From Symbiodinium natans (lineage: Eukaryota > Sar > Dinophyceae > Suessiales > Symbiodiniaceae), in the NCBI GenBank assembly GCA_905221605.1, contig CAJNDS010000868.1, positions 545,607 through 609,606 on the forward strand: a stretch of 64,000 nucleotides of DNA, given 5' to 3'. Positions 21,343-31,825 of the stretch are shown piece by piece. Both the position numbers and the translations under genes were made by a program. The notes under the pieces were generated by a model that searched no databases, was not told the origin of the DNA, and worked only from the letters and a program-made list of their open reading frames with translations. How positions within the stretch are numbered: position 1 is the stretch's first letter; the number at the start of each line of letters is the position of its first letter.

Positions 21343-22674
21343 TGTATAGGCTTTGGGTCCCAAACAGTTTTTGACCGAAACGTTTTGACCGGGTTTTGAC
21401 CGGGCTTCCTTTTTGGAACTTATATACACTTCATTCCAATTTTTGAGGTTGGAGCCTCTACTCGGCTCGTCAGCTGTTTAGACAAATAACTCAGAATGAT
21501 GCCACATACAATTTCTATTTATTTCTCTTGAGGACTTAGGGTTTAGGGTTTAGGGTTTAGGGTTTACGGTTCAGGATCCTACAGGTAAACCCAGACCGCC
21601 TTCTTCTGCTTTATCTGTTGCCTGGCACAGTCAGATACCCGATCCACCCCGCTAACACATCCCCTCGGCCATCGGATGGTTCTCTAAATTGGGTCCCTTT
21701 TTGGGTACGCTAAACGCTAAATACTAGGGCCGCCTTATAATAGTGACCCCCCAAGAGGGATTTCAGAGAAGTGACCATATAAGCCTGGTCCCAAACAACA
21801 CCCCAAATCCTCCGAACGGCACGCTGAGGCTGCTTCCAACTCGGCAAAGACATCACGCGGGACTCGTTTTAAGTCCTGACAACCCCAAACCCTAACCCCT
21901 AAAGCTTAGATCCTAAACCTTAAAGCCTAAACCCTAAACCTGAAACCCCAAACCCTCAAGACCCGAGCGGCATCCTGAGGGGTCCCCCAGAAAGTCAGGA
22001 CGAATGGGTTTGGGGTTTAAGGTATGGGTTTAAGGTTCAGGATGAAACGCCCCCTCCCCCCCCGTGTTCTCTCCCTTTCGGAGGGCAACGATTCAGCGAA
22101 GTGATTTCGGATCATGGGGTTCCGTGAGCTGGCTCGCCGTACTCGGATCAGCCCCCCGTCCGATTCAGATCCAGACCGCGATTCAGTGCACATGCAGTGG
22201 ACTTCCTGGATCAGCCGCATGATTCGGATCACGGCTTTTGGGGGGATTGCGTTTAAGCCACGCGCTCTTCGGGAATGAGCAGCGGCCAAAAAGGCGAGGT
22301 ACAAGCCCTACACGCCGACACCTGGAAGCCATAAACCCCACAAGCCACGGCTCACGGGGTTTAGGGCTGGCTAAAGTCTTCCCAGGCATTGAAGAATAGT
22401 GGATTGATAAGCGAACTACAGATCATAAGAGTTTTTCCTTCGAATTCGGTGCGTCGCGCTCAGGAAAAGGGGGGCCCAAGTCGGGGTTGAGAACCCCCTC
22501 ACAGCCCAAGAACTTGAGGGACTTGCCTCACCCGGATTTCGGGGCGCCCTTTTGCTGAGGTCTGAGCACCGAAACCAAAGAAAGACTTGGGATGTTGAGT
22601 TTTCTTATCGATCCTATCTTCCATGACTGGGAAGATCTAAACCCACAACAGAGGCAGCGACCTGCGGCTGACGA

Positions 22675-22770
22675 CCTAAACCCTAAACCCTAAACCCTAA
22701 ACCCTAAACCCTAAACCCTAAACCCTAAACCCTAAACCCTAAACCCCTAAACCCTAAACACTAATCCATG
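22675..22770. repeat. Telomere-like array, CCCTAAA orientation
   Basis: Thirteen units. In minus-strand sense this lies just inside the intron that starts at 22803. Confidence 0.95.
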
Positions 22771-22803
22771 TGAAGCCTGAACTGTGTCGGGTTAGCTGCA
22801 AAC

Positions 22804-22850
22804 CTTGATCTTCTTGGTGCTGTCCGGGATCCGAAACGTGTGAAAATCGG
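22804..22850 (-). CDS. Short exon between opposed telomere arrays
   Basis: A 47-nt minus-strand exon reads DFHTFRIPDSTKKIK. It is preceded by a CAG acceptor (22851-22853) and followed by an AAG|GT donor (intron starts at 22803), so both splice sites are canonical. CCCTAAA (22675-22770) and TTTAGGG (22854-22948) arrays bracket it on the plus strand. The protein is not recognised. Confidence 0.5.
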
Positions 22851-22853
22851 CTG

Positions 22854-22948
22854 GGTTTAGGGTTTAGGGATTAGGGATTAGGGTTTAGGGTTTAGGGTTT
22901 AGGGTTTAGGGTTTAGGGTTTAGGGTTTAGGGTTTAGGGTTTAGGGTT
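22854..22948. repeat. Telomere-like array, TTTAGGG orientation
   Basis: About 13 units, two GATTAGGG variants near the left end. The array begins within four bases of the exon edge. Confidence 0.95.
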
Positions 22949-23664
22949 TGCTGAGTCAAGTGTAGGCTTGATCTGAATGGTGATCCCATTGGGCGAGCTG
23001 ATTCTAGGCACATCTGACCTGTTGCCTGCACCTTCCTAACCCTTTAGGTGACTCAGTTGCGAGGTTGTTTGGGCACTTGGATCAACTCACCTAACTACGA
23101 AGACCCAGCTTGTAAGACAACGGCAACATCTAGCAAACCCTACCAGTAGCCCGTCTCCCAAGAGAGTCACACAAACTCCGGTATGGGACCCACACCAAGG
23201 TTCGCATACTGCTTGCGAGAACTCATTAAAAAGAGGAGTGGTGGCTTGAATTCAGGACAGTTCATGGGATGCGGGGGCTGTGACCGAGAAGTGCTTCGAT
23301 GGAACATCGACAACGTCCTGGAGTCTCTGCAATGCCCGAGCATGAAATCCTGTCTATCTCACTCTTTGTATCCTTTGACTTAGGCTCTCCATTTAGCACT
23401 AAGTGCAGTCTCCATAGACTTGCAGCACCCTCACAAGGCAAACATCAAGGCTGCATTGAGATGCCCTTCTCCTGCATGCTGTCGCAAGCCAGCACGCCCG
23501 TTGCGTCCATCTTCGCGCAGACGTGCTCTGCAGCGCGCAAGCGGCCTCACAACTTCTTGAGCTAAGGGAGGCCCAGCCTGAGGTGACTTCGAAGCCTAGA
23601 AACCCTAAACTCTAAACCCTAAACCCTAAACCCTAAACCCTATAACCCTACACCCTGAAGCCCC

Positions 23665-23730
23665 GAGACCACAAATGCTTGCGTAGCGCAGAGAGCTCGC
23701 ACCGGAGCTCCTCTTGGTAGCCCAGTAACC
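23665..23730 (-). CDS. Possible exon, unknown protein
   Basis: The minus strand reads GYQEELRCELSALRKHLWSR, a charged helical segment that could be coiled coil. CCCTAAA arrays lie on both sides (23600-23660 and 23750-23815). No paralogue. Confidence 0.35.
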
Positions 23731-24151
23731 GTATTATGATAAGGGCACCCTAAACCCTAAGCCCTAAACCCTAAACCCTAAACCCTAAGCCCTAAACCCT
23801 AAACCTAAACCCTTTTTATGGGGAACCCAAAACCAAAAACAAAAAATAAGGGTACCACTGGGCTACCAAGTCTGGTGACTTGGGGACGTCCTGTGGGCCG
23901 AGGCCCGGGCGCGCGCCGTCCTCGAAGCCTCGGCTGGGAGCCGGAGGGGCGCGGGCGGCGGAGGAATTCTTAGGCTTACTTTGGGGTAGAACCCAGAAGC
24001 CTACTCTTTTTTATGGCTTCATACCAAGGGTTTCAGGATCAGAGCCTTTAAACAGAAGAAGAACGATTTCTGATGGCCCCGAAACCCAGACACCCGGACG
24101 ACCCGGAAACAACATCCCCCCGCTGGGCGTAGCGGGCCCACCCTGTCCTTC

Positions 24152-24255
24152 TTAGGGTTTAGGGTTTAGGGTTTAGGGTTTAGGGTTTAGGGTTTAGGGT
24201 TTAGGGTTTAGGGTTTAGGGTTAGGGTTTAGGGTTTAGGGTTTAGGGTTTAGGGT
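24152..24255. repeat. Telomere-like array, TTTAGGG orientation
   Basis: About 15 units. With the CCCTAAA array at 23750-23815 it brackets a GC-rich island (23830-24150) open on the plus strand for 91 codons, unrecognised. Confidence 0.95.
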
Positions 24256-24744
24256 TGAGCCCTCGTGCCCAGAAGTACCCCGAATCTAGGGTTGAGGTTT
24301 GCCTGATCCACAGCCCTCAAACGAGAACCGTTGGTTGAGCCACTGGGCAGTAGGGCTCCTTTCGCTGTCATGTGCTTGCGTGGAAGGGTTCAGACATGAC
24401 GTGTACAGACTGTGAGGGTGAGATGAAGGATTGCAGCTACGAGGAAGCCTCCAAGGGTAAGGAGCACACAAGACCTGGGGAGGAAACCACATGAAACCCC
24501 GCACAGCATAGTGTAACCTTTTTAACGACTGCTGCAACCCCCCACCGATGTCTCAGCGGAGGTCCAGTTGGTCCGACAGGAACCGGCCGGGCACCGGCTC
24601 TGCTGTGGATACTGCAGAGGCACAGGGTGCTACAAATAAGCGGCCACTGTACAAGCTGTACATCAAAGCGGCCCCCACTTTGCCAGCTGCAACTGGGAAG
24701 TTGGGCTCCTCTCCCCAAGAGTCGCAACTTGCAACTTAATAAGG

Positions 24745-24835
24745 GGCGCAGACTTCAGCTGGAGTCGGCTGCAGACAGCAGCTGGGCAATCTCGTGAAAG
24801 CCCTCGATGTAGGCCACCCAAGACCTCTGAGGAGG
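24745..24835 (-). CDS. Ankyrin-repeat-like exon downstream of the Ub-ANK gene
   Basis: The minus strand reads WVAYIEGFHEIAQLLSAADS, which fits the second half of an ankyrin repeat (A---G--EIA-LL-A). It lies about 450 bp downstream of the last joined exon of the ankyrin gene (25325-25286) and may be its next exon, but I could not find a junction keeping frame and repeat spacing, so it is listed separately. A stop follows after ADSS. Confidence 0.45.
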
Positions 24836-24841
24836 AGTCTC

Positions 24842-24902
24842 CCACTCTCTCTCTCTCTCTCTCTCGCTCGCTCTCTCTCTCTCTCTCCCTCTCTTGCTCT
24901 CC
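24842..24902. repeat. (CT)n microsatellite
   Basis: CT repeats with CTCG and CCCT interruptions. Confidence 0.95.
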
Positions 24903-25150
24903 CCCCATGGTCCGTGACTTTAGTAGTTTCTGGCTCATTTGTAACAGGCTTACCAACGCCAAGAGACAGAGACCAAAGAAGGCCATCACGCTCGTAGACC
25001 TGGGTAAGAGTTGGGACAGTTTCCGGTCTCAGCTTGCGCTGGGGGGCCCAGATGGATCTTACTTCCGGGTGCTGAGTCTTAGGGTTTAGGGTTTAGGGTT
25101 TAGAATTAAGGGTTTAGGGTTTAGGGTTTAGGGTGTTGGGTGTTGGGTGC

Positions 25151-25222
25151 AGGGTTTAGGGTTTGGGCGTTTGGGCCTTTGGCGTTTGGGCGTTTGGGCG
25201 TTTGGGCGTTTGGGCGTTTGGG
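25151..25222. repeat. Tandem 8-bp TTTGGGCG variant repeat
   Basis: About eight copies of an 8-base unit that appears to derive from the telomere heptamer by substitution plus one added base, next to normal TTTAGGG units (25079-25135). Confidence 0.85.
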
Positions 25223-25285
25223 CGTTTGGGCGTTCAGGGGATGGGGGGGGGTTGAGGAAGAGATGCTGCTTCAGAGCGCTTGATC

Positions 25286-28200
25286 CTTGCACCATCTCAA
25301 GCGGGGTGAACCCCGAAGAATCGGTCTCTCGCAAGTACTTGAACAATAATCTCTGGAGAACCTCGAATCGCATCGTTGGCTTGAACCTTAGGGTTTGGGG
25401 TTTAGGGTTTAGGGTTTAAGGCTCCTCCCCCGTCTCTCTTTGAACCCCGCAAGGGGGGGAGCCTGATCTGTATGGGCGCCAGCTTTGAGCAGCAAGCGCA
25501 CAGTCTCCAGGTGGCCTGCAGCCGTCCGAGCGCCGTTGGGGGGGTTGGCAATTTCAGAGTTGGGGGACTTCAGCCGAGCTTCTCAACTTTGAAGTTTGAA
25601 GTTTATTGTTTAGGGTTTCGGGTTTAGGGCTTAGGGCTTAAGGCTTAGGGTTTAGGGTTTAGCCCAGGGCTTTTCTCGAGGTCTCGGGTGGTGGGGGTAC
25701 TGGGAGGTGTGCCCAACCTAAACCCTAAACTTACCCTAAACCCTAAACCCTAAACCCTAAACCCGGGCCTTCAAAGGATGCTACAAAGATGGGCGGCCAC
25801 CCTTTGTCGTAGTACTCCGTCTCCTTCTCCAAGTCGGCGCTGGCTTCTACGAGCAGGCGCGCGATGCCGAGATCTCGGCTGCTTTAGGGTTTAGGGTTTA
25901 GGGTTTAGGGTTTAGGGTTTAGGGTTTAGGGTTTAGGGCTTAGGGTTTAGGGTTTAGGGTTTAGGGTTTAGGGTTTAGGGTTTAGGGTTTAGGGTGGGGG
26001 GACCCCCTGTCATCCCTTTGGTGGGTACTTGGACTTGTTCAGGCTATCTGCGCTTGAGTGTAGTATGGTAGATTATAGTATAGTACAGGATGGTATAGTA
26101 TAGTATATGTAGTAGAGTAGAGTATAGTAGAGTATAGTAGAGTATAGTAGAGTATAGTATAGTAGAGTATAGTAGAGTATAGCAGAGTATAGTAGAGTAT
26201 AGTATAATCTAGTCTAGTATAATGTAATTATAGTGTAGTATAGTATAGTATAGTACTCCAGGTGTGCTGCAATGAAGCATCAGAAGGACAACGCCGCCAT
26301 TCTCCCCGAACCACAATTGTAGGGTTTTAGGGTTTAGATTCTAGGGTTCAGGGTACGTTCCCTAAACCCTCAACCCTAAACCCTAAACCCTAAACGCTAA
26401 ACCCTAGACATCCGAGATTCGGCCGGCGGATGCTGCAACTCCCAGTGGCGTGGAGAACGGCGTGTGCTTGTCCGCATCTGCTCCAGCTGCGAGCAGCAAG
26501 GCCACGATCTCCTGACTGACGAGGGTTTAGGGTTTAGGGTTTAAGGTTTAGGGTTTAGGGTTTGGGGTTTAGGGTTTAGGGTTAGGGTTTAGGGTGGGGG
26601 AACCCCGTATTCTCCCCCAAAAAATATCTCGCAAAAGCCCCTTTATCGTCATAGGGTCCCCCCAAAAAACATGCACCTCACAAATACTAGGATCCCCTTA
26701 TGATAAGGACCCCAATACAAGGTACCCCCCAACATTCGGAAACTCCCATTTGCAGCAGGTGACCTAAACCTAAACCCTAAACCCTATACCCTAAACCCTA
26801 AGCCCTAAACCCCAAACCCTACAACCTAAGCCCTAAACCCCAAACCCTAAACCCTAAACCCCAAACCCTAAACCCTAAACCCTAAACCCTAACCCCAAAC
26901 CCAACGCCGCCGTCCTCGCAGCCGGCCTCGACCGCTGCCCCGAGAGGCGTTCCACAGAGCTCCCCTCCGGGGTCGGCGCCAGCTCCTCGGCTCTCAGTTG
27001 GGGTTTAGGGTTTAGGGTTTAGGGTTTAGGGTTTAGGGTTTAGGGTTTAGGGTTTAGGGTTTAGGGTTTAGGGTTTAGGGGCTTAGGGGCTTAGGGTTTA
27101 GGGTTTAGGGGCTTAGGGTTTTCAGGTTGAATCTACTAGCTCCTCAGCTCTCAGGGCGAAAAGGCTGCCAAACCATTGTAGAGGGTTGCAGGTAGGGCTT
27201 TTTGACGGCTTTTCGGGTTTTAAGGCTTTAGGGTCTTAGGGTTTACGCTTTTCGGGTTGTAGGGCTTTATCAGGTTTTCGACGTCCATTCGCGTGCTTCC
27301 TGGGCGAAGGCCAAGGCTCTCAGCAGCAGGCGGACGATGTCCTCACGGCCCTCCGCGCATGCGATGAAGAGAGGGGATCGCCTCCGGCCTTTGAAGAGAC
27401 TGGATTTGTCCTCGGGGTTTAGTATTTAGGGTTTAGGGTTTAGGCCTTAGGGTTTGCGAAAATCCTTTATCTTCGCATTCCAGGATGCAGAATGAGCAAG
27501 CTGTCGCCAAATAATCCTACCATAATCCGGGCAACCCTAAACCTGAACCCAAACCTTAAATCCTAAACCCTAAACCCTAAACCCTAAGCCCTAAACCCTA
27601 ACCCCTCCCACAAAGGCTTCTAGGAACCCCTACCTGGAGTCCTTGTCGGCACCCGCTTCGAGGAGCAGCTGGACCACCTCGTGGAAACCAAAGGTGGGAA
27701 AGAAAGCACGACATAGGGTTTCGTGGTTGAGGGTTTAGGGTTTAGGGTTTAGGACGAAGGCCTTCTGGGGCTGACAAGCCCTAAGTAGCCAGGTGCGCAT
27801 TGAGGTCCCCAAAAAAAGCCTCGTGTTGTGTTATGGAGACCCTAAACCCTAAACCCTCAACCCCAAACCCTAAACCCTAGAAATGGAGCTGAAATTGAGG
27901 GTACAGGTAGTACCTAGCTGACCTAGCTTGTTCTTTGGGAGAGGACAAGGAACTTGAGGTTTGTGAGCATTGCGCTGGTGCTGAGGCTGTAAGTCAGTGT
28001 GGGTTGTATCTCATGCCCATCGCTTTCAGGCCAGACTGAGTGCCAACTACACAACGTCAGAATGTCCTGAACAAAACCTTTCCCAGGTAAGTACCATAAA
28101 GAACCTATAAGAGCACCTGCGCACAAACCCGAAACCCACAGGTACTAGTTGAACTGGCAGCTTAGACAGACGGTCTAGGCCCTAAGCACCCAAAAGCCCA

Positions 28201-28923
28201 ATCACAACAAACACCCTCGATGGCCGACAAGGCTCCCTTTAACCCGCGGAGGGCCCTGACACCTAGAGACAAATGAGGCCATCCAGCTAAACCCTAAACC
28301 CTAAACCCTAAACCCTAAACCCTAAACTCTGATCCTCGAAAAAATTCTCGAGCCTCTGCATTCCAGTTGGCTGCCGCCTCACCAAGGGGCGTTCCTGTGC
28401 TTCTACGGATCCAACGTCGGGAGAGCTGAGAAATTAAGTGCTTAGAGAGAATGAAAGGGGGGGGTTTACGAGCATAAGGGACCCTTTATGTAGATCCCCC
28501 AAAGTAGTCGGATCCCCTCATACTCAGGGCCCCAAAACAGGTACCCTCATATCGTAGACACCCCTGCCTTCACACCTACCCTAGCCCATGTGGCTCTGTA
28601 GAGCCTATAGTCCTCTTTCCCAGTAGGGGTTGCCTGTCCTTGAGCTGCCCGCCGCCGGGCCTTGAGACACCGAACCCGCCCCCAGTTGTGGTTACCCCTC
28701 GTTGTGCTGCCCGGCACCGGTACCATCACAAGCTTCAACCGCACCGAGGCTCTTTGGAGCCTATTGTTTCCTGAACTTTTTGGGGTCCCTTGCCCTCTCC
28801 TGACCACCCACCAGTGCCTCAGGAGCGTCCCATTGTTTGTGGCCCTTCTTCTCTTCCCTTCTCCGCCTATTTAGACTGCCAAAAAACGAGGCTTCTTCGG
28901 CAAGAACTTCCCCCACCCACACA

Positions 28924-28985
<62 letters not shown>

Positions 28986-30561
28986 CCTTGTCACATGAGC
29001 TCTGATGGCCCTTCTAGTGCTGTTGGGGCATTGTAGAATTTCCAACCAAAGAGGCCTCACTTAGGCTTTAGGGCTTAGGGCTCTAAAGACCCTAAAGAAA
29101 ACAAATCCTATGAACCCAAATACAACCCTGAAAGTCTTTGACCTTCGGCAAGACAAGGTTCCCAGGTAGGTGTATCTGTCCGGGTCGGCGCCGGCCTGCG
29201 CTCGAGCTTCCTTCTACGCCCCACGGCCCCCAACCCTTCAACCCCAAAAACTGCAAACCCTACAAACCCTGTCAACCCCGTAAACCCTGCAAAGCCTATA
29301 CGCCCCACAAACCCTCCAAACCCTGTAAACCCTGCAAACCCTACAAAACCTTGTAAACCCCGAACACCCTTTTAAAACAACCTTTATGAACCCCAATAAG
29401 CCCTATACTGCCTCCAGCAGCAGGCGCACGATCTGCGTGTGACCCCTCGCCGATGCCATGCCGAGCGGCGTCGCCAACTCAAAGCCATCCATGTGCTTGT
29501 CCTTGGATTACTCTCATCGTGCAGAACGACCACGTCTGCGGCTGAATCCGGCAAAAACCCAAACTTACGACTCACGACCTCAGCTTGTCTCAATTATGTA
29601 AGCAGAGTTGAGGTTTGGGGGCTATAGGGTTTAGTTTTAGGGTTTTAGGGTTTAGGGTTCAGGGTTTAGGGTTTAGGGTTCAGGGTTTAGGGTTTAGGGT
29701 TCAGGCTTCAGGGTTTAGGGTTTTGGGTTGAGGGTTTAGGTTCAGGGTTTAGGGCTTGGCTTCTACGTTTGCTGCGATCCAACGTCCGGGTCGGCGCCCA
29801 TCTGCAGCAGTAACTGGACGATGTCCGGATGGCCCCGTGCTGCTGCCACCCCGAGCGGAGTGGCTGAGCCTTAGGGTTTGGGCTTGAAAACCCCTAAACC
29901 CCTAAACCCCCTGAACCCCCTAAACCCGAACCCCTTACAAAAACCTGAACCCAACTAGCCATGAAGGCTGGTCGCATTTAGGGTTTCGGGGCGTCCCTAC
30001 TTTCACCGTCCAAGGGGCGGTATCTCCTGTCCGTGTCGGCGTCTGCCTCCAGCAGCAGTCGCACGACCTCCGCGTGTCCGCCCTCAGCCGCGGCGAGCAA
30101 CGCCGTGGAGTCCCTGAGGTTGAAATCCGGGTCCGGCAAGATCAAGTCCGGATTCTGGGGCTGCTTCCTTGGTCTAGCCCGGCAACCATCTTCAAAGAAA
30201 GAAGGGAGACCCCTCTTTCTGGCGTTTTAGTGAAGGGGATCTTGAACCCCTAAACCCTAAACCCTAAACCCTAAACCCTAAACCCTGAACCCTGAACCCT
30301 AAACCCTAAACCCTAAACCCTAAACCCTAAACCCTCAACCCTAAACCCTGAAGCCTAAACCTAAACCCCCCCCCCCCCCCCCAAAAAAAAATGAAAAAAC
30401 ACAAAAAGTGAGGCAAAATGAGGGCCGCCCCCAAGCCGCAGCATCCTCTCCACCTGCGAGGCATCCCCGCGGCTCGCCGCCTCGCGCAGCCCGTCGATGT
30501 CCTCCTGCGTAACCTCCGACGAGGGGGAGGATCATGGGTACAAGTAGAACCCCATAAATAA

Positions 30562-30593
<32 letters not shown>

Positions 30594-31518
30594 GTATATA
30601 CGTATATATATATATATACATACATACATACATGTATATATATATATATATGAGGGTTCATATATATATATATATATGGGGCTTATAAATATAACATATA
30701 TATAAAGATATATAGATGTGTATATAACACCAGTTACAAGTCTACTTCTAACCTACTAAGGGACTTAGCATAGTGGGGGGCTGAGAAGTACAGTTACAAG
30801 TCTCATTCGCGGGTTTTCGATTACAACCCATGAGAACCTCTGCCAAGGGGAGGACCACCATCAGCACATCCATGCCCGATTCCAGCCTCTCGGCAATGGG
30901 CTCCAACAGCCCCCTTAAATTGGGATGATTGTACCCCATTAACCCGCTTAAACAAAACTTCTTATAAGGTTGGCTATCATACCCTATTAACCCCTTAAAA
31001 CGGTCCTTGCTGTAGGGTTCATTCTGGGGAGTATAGGGGCCCATATTCTTGTAGGGTTGACCTAAGGCATAAGAGCCCTAAGAGCCCTAAGAGCCCGATT
31101 CCGGCCTTGCGTCATCCTCCAGGGAGCTTCCCTTGCAGAGCAGCCTCTGCCTGAAGCGCGTGGCGCCGCAGAGGCGGCACAGCTGCCGCTTCAGCGCGCG
31201 GACGTCCGTCAAGTCCTCTTGAGGAGCAGAGAGCGGAGACCTAGGGCTTGTAGGGTTTGGGGTTTGGGGTTTAGGGTTTAGGGTTTAGGGTTTGGGGTTT
31301 AGGGTTTAGGGTTTAGGGTTTAGGGTTTAGGGTTTAGGGTTTAGGGTTTAGGGTTTAGGGTTGCTTAGGGCCTGGCTTCAGGGGGTTGAGGGAGGCCAGC
31401 CTCCGCGGTTCAGGCTCTCTGCGTGGGGTGCAACAGGGGGGCAACCCAAGATGGTCCCCGGGTCCTCTTCAGGGATGGCAATCACTTCTTGGCCCGAGAG
31501 CCGGCAGACGCGCAACAT
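25286..31518 (-). CDS. Ubiquitin-like / ankyrin-repeat protein gene, 16 exons joined
   Basis: ATG at 31518. Exons (minus): 31518-31465, 31215-31106, 30886-30838, 30513-30437, 30167-30019, 29869-29787, 29501-29412, 29195-29176, 28402-28354, 27677-27642, 27410-27320, 26985-26915, 26511-26421, 25873-25769, 25515-25463, 25325-25286. Lengths and phases agree at every junction, giving about 389 codons. Residues 1-75 form a ubiquitin-like domain ([18 protein letters not shown], then [10 protein letters not shown] and MDVLMVVLP). The rest is about eight ankyrin repeats (motifs [60 protein letters not shown]). Ankyrin repeats bind partner proteins; the specific role is unknown. Donors are GA x6, GC x7, GT x1 and one unclear (29175); all acceptors are AG. 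Junction micro-repeats (AGG, AGGA) leave a few bases of ambiguity. The 3' end is unresolved. A candidate further exon lies at 24745-24835. Confidence 0.88.
26045..26265. repeat. GTATAGTAGA microsatellite within an ankyrin-gene intron
   Basis: Imperfect repeats of AGTATAGTAG/AGTATAGT inside the 547-bp intron 26420-25874. Confidence 0.9.
26593..26747. mobile_element. MITE-like element, family B, inside an ankyrin-gene intron
   Basis: Contains TACTAGGATCCCCTTATGAT and the AT-CGG end motif of the family, in reverse orientation relative to the copy at 50861. It lies within intron 26914-26512, between the two opposed telomere arrays of that intron. Confidence 0.55.
26764..27120. repeat. Opposed telomere arrays bracketing an ankyrin exon
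   Basis: CCCTAAA units (26764-26902) and TTTAGGG units (27000-27120) flank exon 26985-26915. This is one of the clearest bracketed exons because the reading frame of the exon is independently verified. Confidence 0.95.
28462..28563. mobile_element. MITE-like element, family B
   Basis: Ends GGGTTTACGAGCATAAGGGA and, inverted, GGGTGTCTACGATATGAGGG; the core holds GGATCCCCTCATA. Best view of the family's inverted ends. It lies in the intron upstream of exon 28402-28354. Confidence 0.65.
28922..28981. repeat. (CA)n microsatellite
   Basis: About 28 CA units in an intron of the ankyrin gene. Confidence 0.95.
30558..30730. repeat. TATA/ACATAC microsatellite
   Basis: AT-rich repeat filling most of the intron 30837-30514 of the ankyrin gene. 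Confidence 0.95.
30887..31105 (-). other. GC-AG intron flanked by a 16-bp near-exact direct repeat
   Basis: A 219-bp intron of the ankyrin gene. The plus-strand segments 31093-31108 and 30874-30889 share 14 of 16 bases (GCCCGATTCC-GCCT-), each copy spanning one splice site (donor AAG|GC, acceptor GAG|GC). Splicing gives the expected ubiquitin-like frame. The repeat looks like a target-site duplication left when the intron was inserted. Confidence 0.75.
31248..31367. repeat. Telomere-like array, TTTAGGG orientation
   Basis: About 17 units inside the first intron (31464-31216) of the ankyrin gene, so a telomere-like array is verified as intronic by the reading frame on both sides. Confidence 0.95.
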
Positions 31519-31754
31519 GGCGGGGAGGGCGGGAGGCTCTCAGGATGGCTAAGGGGCTTCATTCGAGCCCCCCCCCCCCTCGGCTTTCGGCGAGTGCGGG
31601 GGATGTGCTGATTTCGCCTGGAGGCCTGCGCCCTGGCATCGTGCTGTGAAGATCTGCAAAGGAAGGTTGGGCGGGGGGGGGGTGGGGAGGGGGAGGGGCC
31701 TGCGTAAGAGATTGAAGAGACTGAAACAGATTGAGGCACGTATCTAGCCGCTAG

Positions 31755-31825
31755 CCCAGTCAAGAAGCAGGGCTCCATCTTCGCGAAGCAGAGCGCTCGA
31801 TCGAGCGCCTCCTTTCCGTTGTGTT
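31755..31825 (-). CDS. Exon candidate B, copy 1 (unknown protein)
   Basis: The minus strand reads NGKEALDRALCFAKMEPCFL. It matches copy 2 at 6560-6675. It ends about 240 bp before the ankyrin gene's ATG, so it probably belongs to the 3' part of the upstream gene. Confidence 0.5.

Noticed and set aside
24745-24835. Certain last exon of the ankyrin gene
   Set aside because: The reading is ankyrin-like, but no junction with exon 25325-25286 keeps both frame and repeat spacing, so it was kept as a separate candidate.
28547-28874. Gene in the open frames on both strands
   Set aside because: The segment lies inside an intron of the ankyrin gene and neither frame shows a domain or a paralogue.
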